This document shows, one piece after another, positions 15,281-23,691 of a stretch of 64,000 nt of DNA. Location of the stretch: assembly GCF_042678945.1 (NCBI RefSeq), contig NZ_JBHTLM010000009.1:62001-126000 (forward strand), in the 5' to 3' direction. Position 1 is the first letter of the stretch, and every line of letters starts with the position of its first letter. The notes under the pieces were generated by a model. The model was not told the origin of the DNA. It saw only the letters and a program-made list of their open reading frames with translations, and ran no database searches. The position numbers and the translations under genes are program-made. Origin of the DNA: Fontibacillus puldeungensis (GTDB taxonomy: Bacteria > Bacillota > Bacilli > Paenibacillales > Paenibacillaceae).

Positions 15281-17308
15281 GTGGCACGCTACTTTAATGG
15301 GAAAGAAGTCGAATTGCTAGCGCCGGCGGGAACGTTTGAGATTTTTAAAAAGGTGATTGTGGCGAATTGCGATGCGGTTTACTTCGGGGGCCCGAGCCTG
15401 AACATGCGATTGATGCGCAAAGGCTACAATTTTAGTCTGGAAGAAATTACCGAAGCGGCTCGCATTGCCCACGAACTGGGCAAAAAAGTATACGTAACTG
15501 TAAACAATCTGCTGAACGAGGATGAGCTGGACGAAGCTAAGGAATACCTGCGGTTTTTGGATGGAACCGGCGTGGATGCGCTTATCGTTCAGGACTATGC
15601 AGTACTTACACTGATTAAAGAGATGGGGCTTAAGCTTTCCGTGCATTCCTCGGTAATGATGAACGTGCATAACATCGAGATGGTACGCGCGCTGCAAGAG
15701 ATGGGGGTTACCCGGGTCGTCACATCGCGGGAAATGGATCTGGATACAGCCCAGCTGCTTCATGAAACTACCGGGATGGAACTGGAATACTTTGTGCACG
15801 GGGATATGTGCTCGGTGCATGGAGCCAACTGCTATTATAGCTCGCTGGTGTTTGGAATGAGCAGCAACCGGGGGAAATGCCTCAAGCCGTGTCGCTGGGA
15901 TTATCGGGTGAAAAAAGACGGCAACGTCTACCCTGCAGAATATCCGCTGGCCGTGAAAGACATGTTCATGTATGAGCATATCCCGGAGCTGATCCACAGC
16001 GGAATCACCTCCTTCAAAATTGAAGGCCGCATGCGCGACGCCGATTTCGTGCTCATGCTCGTTAAGGCCTACGGCGATGCAATCGATCGATATATTGATG
16101 ATCCAGTTGGTTTCAAGCGAAACCTGGATACGAAGCTGCTGTATGACAACCGGAAGCGAGACTTCTCGACCGGTTACGCCTTTGGCCGGCCAGGGCTGTC
16201 CAATATCAACCGCCGCTATGAAGGGACGGGTAAATTCTACAGCACCGGCAAAGTGTTTAGTACGCCGACGGAGGAAAGAGAACTTAGCGCTGGCCGCATG
16301 GACGCGATCCGCGAGAAATTGGCCGTAGTCGGTCGGCCACAGCAGCCAGGTCTTGCACATGGCGAGCTTTCGGTTCATGTAAATAATGTAGCTCAAGCCA
16401 AGGCTGCACTCGATGCGGGGGCTGACCATATCTACTTGAGCGGCGACGTGTTTGAGCCGGACCGTCCCTTTACGAAGGCGGAGATTAAGGAGCTTGCTGC
16501 GATTAAAGGGGCAGCTAAGCTGTACCTGTGCCTGCCACGGATGATGACGGAGCTGCATTTTGAGATTTATGACGGTCTGCTGTCCGGGGAGCGCCTGCCG
16601 ATTGACGGAATCATGGTGACGAATTTGGGCGCGATCCGTAAATTTGCCTCCAAGGGCTACCCGATGATCGGGGACTTTAACTTGAACGTTTACAACCGGC
16701 TTTCTGCCGACATGTATCGCAAGCTCGGCGTTGGACGGCTCACGGCGTCTATGGAGCTGCCGTTGAATGACTTAGCGGCACTGCTGGCGAATGACTCGGG
16801 GCCTCTTGAGGCGATTGTTCACGGCTCGCCGGCCATTATGTACATGGAGCATGATCTCTACGAAAATGCGGAAACGTACCAGGCGATTGCCGAGGAAGAC
16901 AACCACTACGTCGATAACAGCATTCTTGTGTTAAAGACGGACAAAGGCGAAAACCCTGTGTATCGTGATGTTCACGGACGTTGTCACTTGACACTTTCCA
17001 AGGAGCTGTGCCTGCTGCCTGCAGTGAAGGAGTTGGCTGAGGCGGGGCTGTCCGTATTTCGGATCGAAGGCTTAACCTATAGTCCGGAACAGCTCGCGGC
17101 TATCGTTCGGGCTTACAAGGCCGCTCTGACGAACCCGCAAACCGCGGTGGAGCAGTTTGAACATCTCGCTCCGGTGTACGCGGGATATACGCTTGGCGCC
17201 CTGCAGTTTGACGGCGGGAGAGCCAGCGGGGCAGCCGGTTCCGCGCCTGAAGCCGGCGCCGGGGAATCTTCCGGTGCAAAGGCGGATACGGTGGGTAGTC
17301 CGCAGTAA
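15281..17308 (+). CDS. Peptidase U32 family protein
   Basis: A 675-residue U32 family protein. The N-terminal TIM-barrel part begins ELLAPAGTFE and includes the signature region FVHGDMCSVHGANC and RGKCLKPCRWDYR, whose cysteines are expected to hold an iron-sulfur cluster. A DUF3656-type second half follows, then a low-complexity Ala/Gly tail. Members are now linked to prephenate-dependent hydroxylation of tRNA or 23S rRNA rather than to proteolysis. I chose GTG 15281 because GGAGGGG ends seven bases before it; the ATG at 15263 lies upstream of that site. It follows ecfT by 76 bp and may be co-transcribed. Confidence 0.88.
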   Translation: MARYFNGKEVELLAPAGTFEIFKKVIVANCDAVYFGGPSLNMRLMRKGYNFSLEEITEAARIAHELGKKVYVTVNNLLNEDELDEAKEYLRFLDGTGVDALIVQDYAVLTLIKEMGLKLSVHSSVMMNVHNIEMVRALQEMGVTRVVTSREMDLDTAQLLHETTGMELEYFVHGDMCSVHGANCYYSSLVFGMSSNRGKCLKPCRWDYRVKKDGNVYPAEYPLAVKDMFMYEHIPELIHSGITSFKIEGRMRDADFVLMLVKAYGDAIDRYIDDPVGFKRNLDTKLLYDNRKRDFSTGYAFGRPGLSNINRRYEGTGKFYSTGKVFSTPTEERELSAGRMDAIREKLAVVGRPQQPGLAHGELSVHVNNVAQAKAALDAGADHIYLSGDVFEPDRPFTKAEIKELAAIKGAAKLYLCLPRMMTELHFEIYDGLLSGERLPIDGIMVTNLGAIRKFASKGYPMIGDFNLNVYNRLSADMYRKLGVGRLTASMELPLNDLAALLANDSGPLEAIVHGSPAIMYMEHDLYENAETYQAIAEEDNHYVDNSILVLKTDKGENPVYRDVHGRCHLTLSKELCLLPAVKELAEAGLSVFRIEGLTYSPEQLAAIVRAYKAALTNPQTAVEQFEHLAPVYAGYTLGALQFDGGRASGAAGSAPEAGAGESSGAKADTVGSPQ

Positions 17309-17459
17309 GTGGTAAGACGCATGTAATGAGGTAGGTAGTAGTTAGGGTGCTTGGCGGCATGAAATGCTTGTCTGGGCGCCCTCTATGCTTTTTTCAAACC
17401 GTTGATCAAGCCTTAGAGTCCATCAGGTCATGAAGTGACAAGGAAAGGAAGCGGAACAG

Positions 17460-18740
17460 ATGCAAAATTATATTGGACCGGAGCTGGTGCTGCAGAAACG
17501 GCAGCAGTATTTTTACCCATGTACGAGCCATTTCTATCGGAATCCGCCGCAAATCGTCAAAGGTGAAATGCAGTATTTATACGGTCATGACGGAACGAAG
17601 TATACGGATTTCTTTGCGGGTGTATCGGTTGTGGCAAGCGGCCACTGCAATCCGGAAATCGCTGAGCGGACGGCGGAGCAGCTGCGCACGCTGCAGCATA
17701 CGTGTACGATTTATCTGACCCAGCCTAACGTCGACCTCGCCGAGCGGCTTGCGGGCGTGCTGCCTGGAGAGCTGCGCCGGACGTTCTTTGTCAACAGCGG
17801 CTCGGAAGCGAACGAGGGGGCATTGCTGCTCGCACGCCTCTACACGGGACGGAGAGGTTTTATCGCGCTGGAGCAAGGCCTGCATGGACGGACGTATCTA
17901 ACGATGAGCGTCACGGGTCTCAGCATGTGGCGCACCGATCCGGAGCTAGCGCACGATACGGACGTGACGTTCATCCCGCGTCCGCACGAGCGCGGCGTGA
18001 GCGCTGACGAGGCGGGGCGCCGCTCGATCGAGGCGCTCAAGGCGGTGCTCGCGGAAAAAGGCGGCGAGATCGCCGCGATGATCGCCGAGCCGATCCAGGG
18101 GAACGGCGGTATGATTACGCCGCCGGACTGGTATTTCCCTGAAGTGAAGCGGCTGCTTGAGCAGTACGGCGTACTGCTCATCGCCGATGAAATTCAGACC
18201 GGGTTCGGGCGAACGGGACGGATGTTCGCCATGGATCTTTGGGGCGTGACGCCGGACATCATCTCGATGGCCAAAGCGCTGGGCAGCGGTATTCCGGTGG
18301 CGGGCTTCGCCACCACCGATAAGATTGCTGCCAGCTTCACGCGGCCATCGGCCTCGACGTTCGGCGGCAACCCGGTTTCGTCCGTGACCGCGCTGGCGGT
18401 CTTGGACTACATTGAGGCGCACCGCCTGCCTGAGCGTGCGGTGCGGCTTGGGGCGCTGCTGCGCGGCGGCCTGGAGCGGCTCGCGCAGCGCTTCCCGCAG
18501 CTCGTCTCCGACGTGCGCGGAGCCGGGCTAATGCTCGGCGCTGAGTTGTGCGCGGACGACCCGCAGCGGGGGGCCGAGCTGGCCGATGAGGTGCTGGAGG
18601 CGGTCAAGGACCGCGGCTACATCATCGGCAAGAACGGCGTGAACCGCAATGTGCTGGCCTTCCAGCCGCCGCTCGTCATCACGGAGGAGAACATCGCTGG
18701 CTTACTAGCCGCGCTGGAGGAAACGCTGGCCGGACTTTGA
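17460..18740 (+). CDS. Class III PLP-dependent aminotransferase
   Basis: A 426-residue fold-type I transaminase of class III. Visible: the NSGSEANEGALLLAR cofactor-phosphate region, the ADEIQTGFGRTG segment with the Asp that contacts the PLP nitrogen, and SMAKALGSG with the Schiff-base lysine. The pattern is closest to alanine-glyoxylate/beta-alanine-type transaminases, but the substrate cannot be fixed by eye. ATG 17460 has AAGGAAG upstream. The central part is noticeably GC-richer than its neighbours. It lies inside the EET region without an obvious link to it. Confidence 0.88.
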   Translation: MQNYIGPELVLQKRQQYFYPCTSHFYRNPPQIVKGEMQYLYGHDGTKYTDFFAGVSVVASGHCNPEIAERTAEQLRTLQHTCTIYLTQPNVDLAERLAGVLPGELRRTFFVNSGSEANEGALLLARLYTGRRGFIALEQGLHGRTYLTMSVTGLSMWRTDPELAHDTDVTFIPRPHERGVSADEAGRRSIEALKAVLAEKGGEIAAMIAEPIQGNGGMITPPDWYFPEVKRLLEQYGVLLIADEIQTGFGRTGRMFAMDLWGVTPDIISMAKALGSGIPVAGFATTDKIAASFTRPSASTFGGNPVSSVTALAVLDYIEAHRLPERAVRLGALLRGGLERLAQRFPQLVSDVRGAGLMLGAELCADDPQRGAELADEVLEAVKDRGYIIGKNGVNRNVLAFQPPLVITEENIAGLLAALEETLAGL

Positions 18741-18940
18741 GTCGAATCGCCATCCATGATATGATGCCATGATGGCCCCGGCTGGCTGTTCGTCCAACGC
18801 CTGACACGGTGACGCCAGGGGCCATACGGCTGTTGGATCAGCGCCAAAGGCTAGAGGATAGGATAGCCAAATCAGGAGTAAACAAGCGGGCGAGCGGTCA
18901 TCTAGGCTGTCGCCGGTTGACCTTGGCAGGTTGTCCCCAA

Positions 18941-19141
18941 AAATAAGGGTAATCAATGGACCTATTTTATCGTTTCGGCTTGCTCTAAGAGAAATAGGGG
19001 TAAATAATTCCCTTATTTCGGCCATTATGGCGAAAAAGCGCTGATTGCACTTTGACTTTTTAGCAATAGGTCCATAAAATTCTCCTATTTCCCTCAAAGC
19101 CATGTAAATCCGGGAAATAGGTCCAATATTTACCCCTATTC
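18941..19141. repeat. Family A repeat cluster 2 (four units)
   Basis: Four 27-bp units at 18941-18967, 18992-19018, 19064-19090 and 19115-19141, start-to-start 51, 72 and 51 bp. Each joins a GGGGTAA-type half and a GGTCCAT-type half inside AAATA...TATTT ends. Units 1 and 2 have the GGGGTAA half on the left; units 3 and 4 have it on the right, so the whole 201 bp is also an inverted repeat. It lies between the aminotransferase and the UbiA-type gene. Confidence 0.92.
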
Positions 19142-19277
19142 TTATACCGCTTCATACAAGAAGCTTTAAATGAGGCTGGACCCCAAAAGTCGAGCCACGC
19201 TAGATCGGATTTCCCTGATGGATGAGCTCGGACGAGAAGGCCGAGCCCGTCCCGAAGGAATAAGGAGTGAATCATCC

Positions 19278-20153
19278 ATGGAATATGTCAGAAAGATCGG
19301 GACTAAAATCAAGCTGTACAGCGAGCTGGTCATGTTCTCGCATACGTTGTTTTCTTTGCCGTTTGCGGTCATCTCGATGGTTTGGGCCGCGGAGGGCTTA
19401 CCATCCTTGCGGGTGATGCTCTGGGCGCTGGTTGCGCTGGTAGGAGCCCGCAATGGGGCTAACGCCTTCAACCGCGTTGTCGACCGCGTCTTTGACGCGG
19501 AAAACCCGCGTACTGCGCACCGCCATCTACCACAGCGCTTGCTGGATGCGAAGGAGGTGCTGCTGTTCGTCGTGATCAACTATGCGATTTTTATTTTCGC
19601 TGCGGCCATGCTGAACTCGCTTTGCTTTATTTTGTCACCGGTGGCGATATTCCTGATCTCATCTTATTCCTACACCAAGCGATTCACTTACGTATGCCAC
19701 CTGTATCTCGGCTTCACGATTGCTTCAGCACCGATCGGGGCATGGTTCGCCGTAACCGGACAGTTTGCCTTTACACCGTTTATCCTTGGCACCATCGTTA
19801 TGCTCTGGATCGCCGGCTTTGATATCATTTACGGCTCGCAGGATATCGACTTTGATCGGAGTCACAGGCTCTGGTCGATTCCAAGTGCATTTGGCTTGAA
19901 GAACGGCCTCAGAATTGCTGCAGGTCTTCATTTCATCATGGTGCTGCTGCTGATCGCGCTCATTCCGATCCGCCATCTCGGCTGGATTTATATTATAGGC
20001 ATCATCCTGGCGATTCTCCTGCTGATGACGGAGCACAAAATCATTAAACCGGCCAATCGCAAACGGATGAACGTGGCTTCGTACAATTTGAATCAGGTAA
20101 TAAGCATGATTATTCTGTTCTGTACGCTGTGCGATTATTTTATACTGAAGTAG
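19278..20153 (+). CDS. dmkA: UbiA-family prenyltransferase, DmkA/MqnP-like
   Basis: A 291-residue membrane prenyltransferase with about eight helices. The first Asp-rich motif is NAFNRVVDRVFDAENPRT and the second is YGSQDIDFDR, both as in UbiA/MqnP enzymes that attach a polyprenyl chain to an aromatic acid. In Listeria EET, DmkA of this family makes the demethylmenaquinone used by Ndh2. I chose ATG 19278 (AAGGAG ten bases upstream; protein begins MEYVRKIGTK) over the ATG at 19170, whose extra 36 residues are charged and unlike the family. A terminator follows. With DmkB at 22065 it would supply a dedicated quinone; this is inference from context. Confidence 0.85.
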   Translation: MEYVRKIGTKIKLYSELVMFSHTLFSLPFAVISMVWAAEGLPSLRVMLWALVALVGARNGANAFNRVVDRVFDAENPRTAHRHLPQRLLDAKEVLLFVVINYAIFIFAAAMLNSLCFILSPVAIFLISSYSYTKRFTYVCHLYLGFTIASAPIGAWFAVTGQFAFTPFILGTIVMLWIAGFDIIYGSQDIDFDRSHRLWSIPSAFGLKNGLRIAAGLHFIMVLLLIALIPIRHLGWIYIIGIILAILLLMTEHKIIKPANRKRMNVASYNLNQVISMIILFCTLCDYFILK

Positions 20154-20188
20154 TTATTTTCTATAGACGAGTTTTGAAGTTGGAATGG

Positions 20189-20230
20189 GTCTGTCTGGGT
20201 GAAGATTATCGCCTGGGCAGGCTTTTTTTA
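20189..20230 (+). terminator. Terminator after dmkA
   Basis: A 12-bp stem allowing G-U pairs (CTGTCTGGGTGA with TCGCCTGGGCAG), followed by seven Ts. It lies 36 bp past the dmkA stop. Confidence 0.85.
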
Positions 20231-20256
20231 TGGAAAGCGGATGTTAGTCTCCGCTC

Positions 20257-20443
20257 CTAATTGCATAAAGTGCAGCTAATTTCGGGCGAATTGCAGATGT
20301 TTGGAAATTAATTGCATTTTATACATCTAAAAGGGGGCGATTTGACTTCGTGGGGTTATTTCGCTTTTTTTAAATGCACTTTTTGCATCTAAATGCTAGA
20401 GGTCTGCAATAAGCCGGGATTTAAGTGTACAAAATGCATTTAG
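20257..20443. repeat. Family B repeat cluster 1 (four units)
   Basis: Four 24-bp near-palindromes at 20257-20280, 20308-20331, 20370-20393 and 20420-20443, start-to-start 51, 62 and 50 bp. The best unit has TTAAATGCA and TGCATCTAAA halves around a T-rich centre. It sits directly after the dmkA terminator. Confidence 0.88.
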
Positions 20444-20509
20444 TTTGAACGTATCTTTACGAAATCCATCCATGCCCGTGGGGTCTGTAACCATTAGAGA
20501 CTTATAAAT

Positions 20510-20541
20510 ATTCAAAAGGACGCTTCTGGAGGAAGCGTCCT
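20510..20541 (-). terminator. Orphan minus-strand terminator
   Basis: A perfect 9-bp stem (AGGACGCTT/AAGCGTCCT) with a seven-base loop. On the minus strand it is followed by TTTTGAAT; on the plus strand there is no T-run. No minus-strand gene lies to its right before the MFS gene, so it may end a small RNA or tiny ORF read from about 20.7 kb. Confidence 0.5.
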
Positions 20542-20715
20542 AACACAATATCAAGAACAAATGTTCGGTTCATATTACAATCAAACTAAACGCGACTGTA
20601 TTCGGCTTTCATATTAATAGTATAAATTTTCCCACCCAAAAAGTCTATATTTTACCTAAAAAATACCTTATAGTTTGGTTACCCGGCCGGGAAACTCATA
20701 AGGTGGAGGACTCAA

Positions 20716-21987
20716 GTGCAAATACGTGTTTGGGATAACAACTTAAAAGTCAGGTTAGCCGGCGAAGCTATGTACAACATGTTGTTTTGGATGTACTTTC
20801 CGTTTATCACTGTCTACTTTGCAGTAGCGTTAGGGAGCCGTATAGCTGGGATCATGATGGCGGTTCTGCCACTGTTCAGCATGATTGGTAATTTGCTAGG
20901 AGGGGCTCTGGCTGACCGATTCGGTAGGCGCCCTGTGATGTTGCTGGGGACGATGCTGCAGGCACTGATGTTTGCCATGTTCGCGGTGTCGCCTTCCCAC
21001 TTGCTCGACTACTTTGCTTACGTTGGTGTCGGATTTGGAGGGGCCATGTACAGGCCGGCAAGCTCCGCCATGGTCGCAGACCTTGTACCCGTGGAACACC
21101 GGCGTCAGGTATTCGCCACATATATGACAGCCAACAACGTTGGTGCGGTGCTTGGACCGGCCCTTGGAGCTGTTTTCTTTTTTAAGTATCAGCAAGAGCT
21201 GCTGTGGACCTGTGCGCTGGTGATGCTGCTGTATTTTATCGCCATTTTCATCATGGTTCATGAGACGCTGCCGAATTCGACTAGAAGCAAAGGGCCTTCC
21301 GCTACAAAAATGCATGTATTCAAGGAGCAGTGGAAGAGCTATGGAATCATTCTCCGCGACAAGGTGTTCCTCGTTTATATTTTTGCCGGAATTTTCGCTA
21401 TGGTTCCCATTATGCAGTTGGATTTATATCTGCCTGTTTATGTGACCCAGTATGTCCCTGCCCAGTCGATATGGTCATGGAAAGGTGAATCATTTACCCT
21501 CACAAGCACAGAGATTTTCGGCGCATTGCTGGGCTTTAACGGATTCTTGTTCGTCGTATTCATTCTTCCGGTGACAAAATGGTTCGGTCGCTGGAAGGAA
21601 CGAAATGTTTTCATACTATCCTCATTGTTGTCGGGCTTCGGGACATTTGCATTGGGTTTTAGCACGAATATATGGTTCTTGTTCATCATGACGATATTTT
21701 TCACCTTTGGAGAAATGGTACGAACTCCGGTGACGCAGAGCTTCATTAGTCGGTATGCCCCGGAGCACGCCAGAGGGCAGTATATGGGGGCTGACAACCT
21801 TCAGTACACGATCGGAAAAATGGTTGCTCCGGCGACAGTGTTCCTATCTGGCTGGTTAGCACCTATGGGGATATTTTCGATCATCCTGGTGTTTGCATTT
21901 ATCAGCTCCCTACTATATATTTGGCTGTTTCGTATTTATACGGAGCCTAACCGTGTCGATGTTCCCGGTTGGCAATCAATACAGTAA
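20716..21987 (+). CDS. MFS transporter
   Basis: A 423-residue major facilitator with twelve predicted helices. The loop between helices 2 and 3 carries GGALADRFGRRPVM, the classic MFS motif A, and the fifth helix region has GPALGAVFFF, resembling motif C of drug/H+ antiporters. GTG 20716 is preceded by AGGTGGAGGA. It is single-gene, with a stem-loop just past its stop shared with the convergent dmkB. Substrate unknown; multidrug export is a fair guess. Confidence 0.88.
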   Translation: MQIRVWDNNLKVRLAGEAMYNMLFWMYFPFITVYFAVALGSRIAGIMMAVLPLFSMIGNLLGGALADRFGRRPVMLLGTMLQALMFAMFAVSPSHLLDYFAYVGVGFGGAMYRPASSAMVADLVPVEHRRQVFATYMTANNVGAVLGPALGAVFFFKYQQELLWTCALVMLLYFIAIFIMVHETLPNSTRSKGPSATKMHVFKEQWKSYGIILRDKVFLVYIFAGIFAMVPIMQLDLYLPVYVTQYVPAQSIWSWKGESFTLTSTEIFGALLGFNGFLFVVFILPVTKWFGRWKERNVFILSSLLSGFGTFALGFSTNIWFLFIMTIFFTFGEMVRTPVTQSFISRYAPEHARGQYMGADNLQYTIGKMVAPATVFLSGWLAPMGIFSIILVFAFISSLLYIWLFRIYTEPNRVDVPGWQSIQ

Positions 21988-21988
21988 C

Positions 21989-22031
21989 GAAAAAGCGCGA
22001 GAGCCTGAGACGTTGCCCTGGCTTTCGCGCT
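21989..22031 (-). terminator. Terminator between MFS gene and dmkB
   Basis: A 12-bp stem (AGCGCGAGAGCC with GGCTTTCGCGCT) lies between convergent genes. The T-run is on the minus strand, so it mainly serves dmkB, but the hairpin begins seven bases past the MFS stop and may act for both. Confidence 0.75.
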
Positions 22032-22064
22032 ATTGCACGTAATTGAAGAATGATATGTTCCGAG

Positions 22065-23045
22065 CTACTTATCTCTGCCGCTAAAATAATCCAGCAGGGC
22101 TTGCAGATCCTGATGAGCAGGGTACTGGCGAAGCGAATCAATGATGCTTTGGGCTTCATCAAGATATTGGCGGCTCAGCCGTTCGGTCTGCTCAAGGGCA
22201 CCACTTGTCTGGATTAAAGCGATAACTTCATCGACTTCCGCGGCCGGTGTGTCAGGCGATATTGCCCGGATCGAAGGAGCGAGCGCTTCATCGTGGAGCG
22301 CGTACAGGACGGGGAGCGTAACCTGGCCGCTCCGTAAGTCGCTACCGGCCGGTTTGCCGAGCTTCTCCGCTGACTGCGTAAAGTCGAGAAGGTCATCACG
22401 AATCTGAAATGACATCCCGAGCTTCTCACCAAAAGAATAAAGCAGATCGGCAATCTCATCATCAGCGCCCGCTGCTTTTGCACCAACCTCCAGACAGGTC
22501 GCCATTAGCTGGGCGGTTTTGTTTTTCGACTTCTCCAGGTATTCCCCAACCGTTACATCATAGTCAAAGAGATGGGCTAGCTGCTCGTATTCACCCATAC
22601 AGAGCTGAGTTGTCGCAAGCGAAGACAGGCTGTATACGAAGTTTTCCCGTTCGGCAGAATAACCAGAGATCAGCTCAATAACGCGAGCGGACATATAGTT
22701 TCCTACGTGCAGTGCACCCGTGATGCCCAGCTTAACATGCATAGCCTTCTGCCCACGTCTCATAGGGGAATCATCGATTATATCGTCATGGATCAGGGAA
22801 GCTGCATGGATGAACTCCGCTGCCGCTGCGAGTCTCCATATTTTTTGCATATCCGGACTAGGGCCGAAGCGGCTCCCCACGATGACCATCATCGGGCGAA
22901 TGCGCTTGCCGCCGGAGCGAATCAGTTCAATAATACTTTTGGCCAGCGCCGAGGAGCGAGGGACATCCCGGTCGTATTTGACCATATTTTCGATTTCTTG
23001 GTCAACCTTTTTCAATGAGATATTCAATGTATCCTCGAGTCTCAT
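22065..23045 (-). CDS. dmkB: Polyprenyl diphosphate synthase, HepT/DmkB-like
   Basis: All-alpha trans-prenyltransferase of 326 residues. The first Asp-rich motif is HDDIIDDSPMRRG and the second is IRDDLLDF, both needed for Mg-diphosphate binding; the GGKRIRP motif near residue 48 binds isopentenyl diphosphate. ATG 23045 has AGGAGGGGG upstream. It builds the long isoprenoid tail for a quinone. A short HepS-like gene precedes it by 60 bp, so the enzyme is probably a two-component synthase. In Listeria the EET-linked homologue is DmkB. Enzyme family firm; dedication to EET inferred. Confidence 0.88.
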   Translation of the reverse strand: MRLEDTLNISLKKVDQEIENMVKYDRDVPRSSALAKSIIELIRSGGKRIRPMMVIVGSRFGPSPDMQKIWRLAAAAEFIHAASLIHDDIIDDSPMRRGQKAMHVKLGITGALHVGNYMSARVIELISGYSAERENFVYSLSSLATTQLCMGEYEQLAHLFDYDVTVGEYLEKSKNKTAQLMATCLEVGAKAAGADDEIADLLYSFGEKLGMSFQIRDDLLDFTQSAEKLGKPAGSDLRSGQVTLPVLYALHDEALAPSIRAISPDTPAAEVDEVIALIQTSGALEQTERLSRQYLDEAQSIIDSLRQYPAHQDLQALLDYFSGRDK

Positions 23046-23105
23046 GGAACAATCCCCCTCCTATGCGCCGCTCATGCGATAACTTTTAGCCAAAAACTAA
23101 TCTGC

Positions 23106-23558
23106 TCAAATCGCTTTGCTCGTCGGTCTGCGATTGTTCTCCAGCTGCAAAAACAACTCCCATCCTTTGAGAAGACGATCATCCTCGGGACGGCCTTCTA
23201 CTCGTTTGATTTGTATTTGCTTAATGACAGGAGCCATATAAGATAGGAGATCATATTCTTCCCACTTTAAGCATATCTGAACATAAAAACTGTATAGATA
23301 GTCGCCATCCAGCACCTTACGGGTGAGAAACTCACCACTTTCGGTATTGTCACAACCGATGTGACGCTGCAGGGCAAGCTTGATTGCGATGTAAATGGAA
23401 AGTAGACGGCATTGCCGTACTGTAGGCATATCGTATTGTTCCAGAAGGTTTACCAGTGGTGCAACCTCTTCCTGACTCAAATCCAGATGTATGCCGGCCT
23501 CGGGCGATAATTCGCCCTGCAATAAGTGACAAGCGTCTTGGAAGAGCTTAAGTTTCAT
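23106..23558 (-). CDS. Short HepS-like partner of polyprenyl synthase
   Basis: A 150-residue helical protein. The stretch LDGDYLYSFYVQICLKWEEY followed by APVIKQIQIKR resembles the LAGDYF...TAIKEINEHKIR core of B. subtilis HepS (HEPPP_synt_1), the regulatory subunit of heptaprenyl diphosphate synthase. It is about 100 residues shorter than HepS. It directly precedes the HepT-like gene on the same strand, as hepS does. ATG 23558 (MKLKLFQ) has AAGGAG 11 bases upstream; the GTG at 23570 is too near that site. By-eye similarity only, so moderate confidence. Confidence 0.6.
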   Translation of the reverse strand: MKLKLFQDACHLLQGELSPEAGIHLDLSQEEVAPLVNLLEQYDMPTVRQCRLLSIYIAIKLALQRHIGCDNTESGEFLTRKVLDGDYLYSFYVQICLKWEEYDLLSYMAPVIKQIQIKRVEGRPEDDRLLKGWELFLQLENNRRPTSKAI

Positions 23559-23623
23559 AAGGATACACACTCCTTAAAAGCAGGTGGCTTGCAGGGACCC
23601 TGACACCGATTTCGGCAGGTAGT

Positions 23624-23663
23624 AGAAAAATTAGAGTAATGTGCGCCAGGCGCACATTACTCT
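23624..23663 (-). terminator. Terminator of ndh2
   Basis: A perfect 14-bp stem (AGAGTAATGTGCGC/GCGCACATTACTCT) with a three-base loop. The minus-strand side continues in TTTTTCTAC. It lies 29 bp past the ndh2 stop. Confidence 0.9.
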
Positions 23664-23691
23664 GTATCAAGGCTTAATTCATGTAATTAAA

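Noticed and set aside
15317..16558. 413-codon minus-strand frame
   Set aside because: Antisense to the U32 gene, rich in His/Arg with no domain; the opposite strand has the family cysteine signature.
18941..19141. CRISPR array
   Set aside because: Regular spacing invites this, but repeats differ from unit to unit, change orientation in the middle, and have unequal spacers. No cas genes are present.
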